Part shown: positions 63,933 through 64,000 of the stretch, in pieces | Position numbering within the stretch: position 1 is the first letter of the stretch | Layout: each line of letters starts with the position of its first letter | NCBI RefSeq assembly: GCF_024170465.1 | Contig: NZ_JALJYF010000001.1 | Span: 1,488,001 to 1,552,000 of the forward strand | Direction: 5' to 3' | Source: Natronospira proteinivora | GTDB taxonomy: Bacteria > Pseudomonadota > Gammaproteobacteria > Natronospirales > Natronospiraceae | DNA: 64,000 nt | Program-made: the position numbers and the translations under genes | Notes under the pieces: generated by a model | What the model saw: the letters and a program-made list of their open reading frames with translations, nothing else | Database searches by the model: none | Told to the model about the DNA's origin: nothing

Positions 63933-64000
63933 TTAAGCGTTCTCTGAATCCGAGTTCTCGCCGCCTTCGCTTTCCTGGCGGATGCGTTCGTAGATCTCTT
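63933..64000 (-). CDS. csrA: Carbon storage regulator CsrA, C-terminal end (partial)
   Basis: The last 22 residues or so, EEIYERIRQE followed by an acidic tail SEGGENSDSENA, match the CsrA/RsmA C-terminus. The gene continues beyond the right edge. CsrA binds GGA motifs in mRNA leaders to control translation. The order csrA-tRNA-Ser(GCT)-tRNA-Arg(ACG) is the conserved gammaproteobacterial one, which strengthens the call. Confidence 0.85.
   Translation of the reverse strand, partial: EIYERIRQESEGGENSDSENA

Overview
The window looks like a chromosomal segment of a GC-rich (roughly 60% by eye) gammaproteobacterium, probably a halophile or haloalkaliphile with a proteolytic or peptide-using lifestyle. 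This is inferred from acidic proteins, secreted lipoprotein metallopeptidases, amino-acid catabolic genes, a csrA-tRNA-Ser-tRNA-Arg arrangement as in E. coli, and REP-type palindromes between genes. A Natronospira/Wenzhouxiangella/Ectothiorhodospira-like host is a guess, not a result.

Layout. 0-8.3 kb: end of a cytochrome c gene, a serine hydrolase, cytochrome b561, a large lipoprotein metallopeptidase, a beta-roll repeat adhesin-like protein coupled to a tiny lipoprotein, and an acyltransferase. 8.7-12 kb: SulP transporter plus universal stress protein, a frameshifted small ORF and an orphan Hen1-type RNA methyltransferase. 12-18 kb: an outer-membrane protein, the wreck of an esterase gene, an arsenic operon (arsR-ACR3-arsC) with two matching operators, and a type II P-type ATPase. 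18.1-21.8 kb: a cluster of integron gene cassettes, all on the minus strand, separated by attC-like sites, including an OXA-2-like beta-lactamase; no integrase is in the window. 22-31 kb: methionine gamma-lyase with its Lrp-type regulator, an aldo/keto reductase, an MFS carrier, acetate kinase/phosphotransacylase and a MotAB-type stator pair. 30.5-33.3 kb: kynureninase and kynurenine monooxygenase, each followed by a REP palindrome. 33.3-37.8 kb: a zinc-starvation block (zinc GTPase, Zur, ABC ATPase, His-rich permease, DUF3299 protein) with two Zur-box-like sites. 37.9-46 kb: folA, a yybP-ykoY riboswitch with a GDT1-type Mn exporter, uppP, mgtE, thyA-lgt and a 23S rRNA methyltransferase. 46-55 kb: a duplicated HtrA-like protein, a PfkB kinase and a glycine cleavage operon (gcvT-H-PA-tpx-PB). 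55-63 kb: a DUF885 lipoprotein, MFS carrier, ispG, phhA-phhB and a UbiH-type hydroxylase. 63-64 kb: a small gene, tRNA-Arg(ACG), tRNA-Ser(GCT) and the 3' end of csrA.

Most unusual: downstream of each of the two tRNA genes lies a ~200-bp insert bounded by a direct repeat of that tRNA's own 3' end. Both inserts contain the same 86-87-bp module, joined at exactly the same point of the T-loop. Two hairpins in the module differ in sequence between copies but keep their pairing. This looks like a small structured, tRNA-targeted mobile element that I cannot match to a named family. The second highlight is the cassette cluster carrying an OXA-2-like enzyme.
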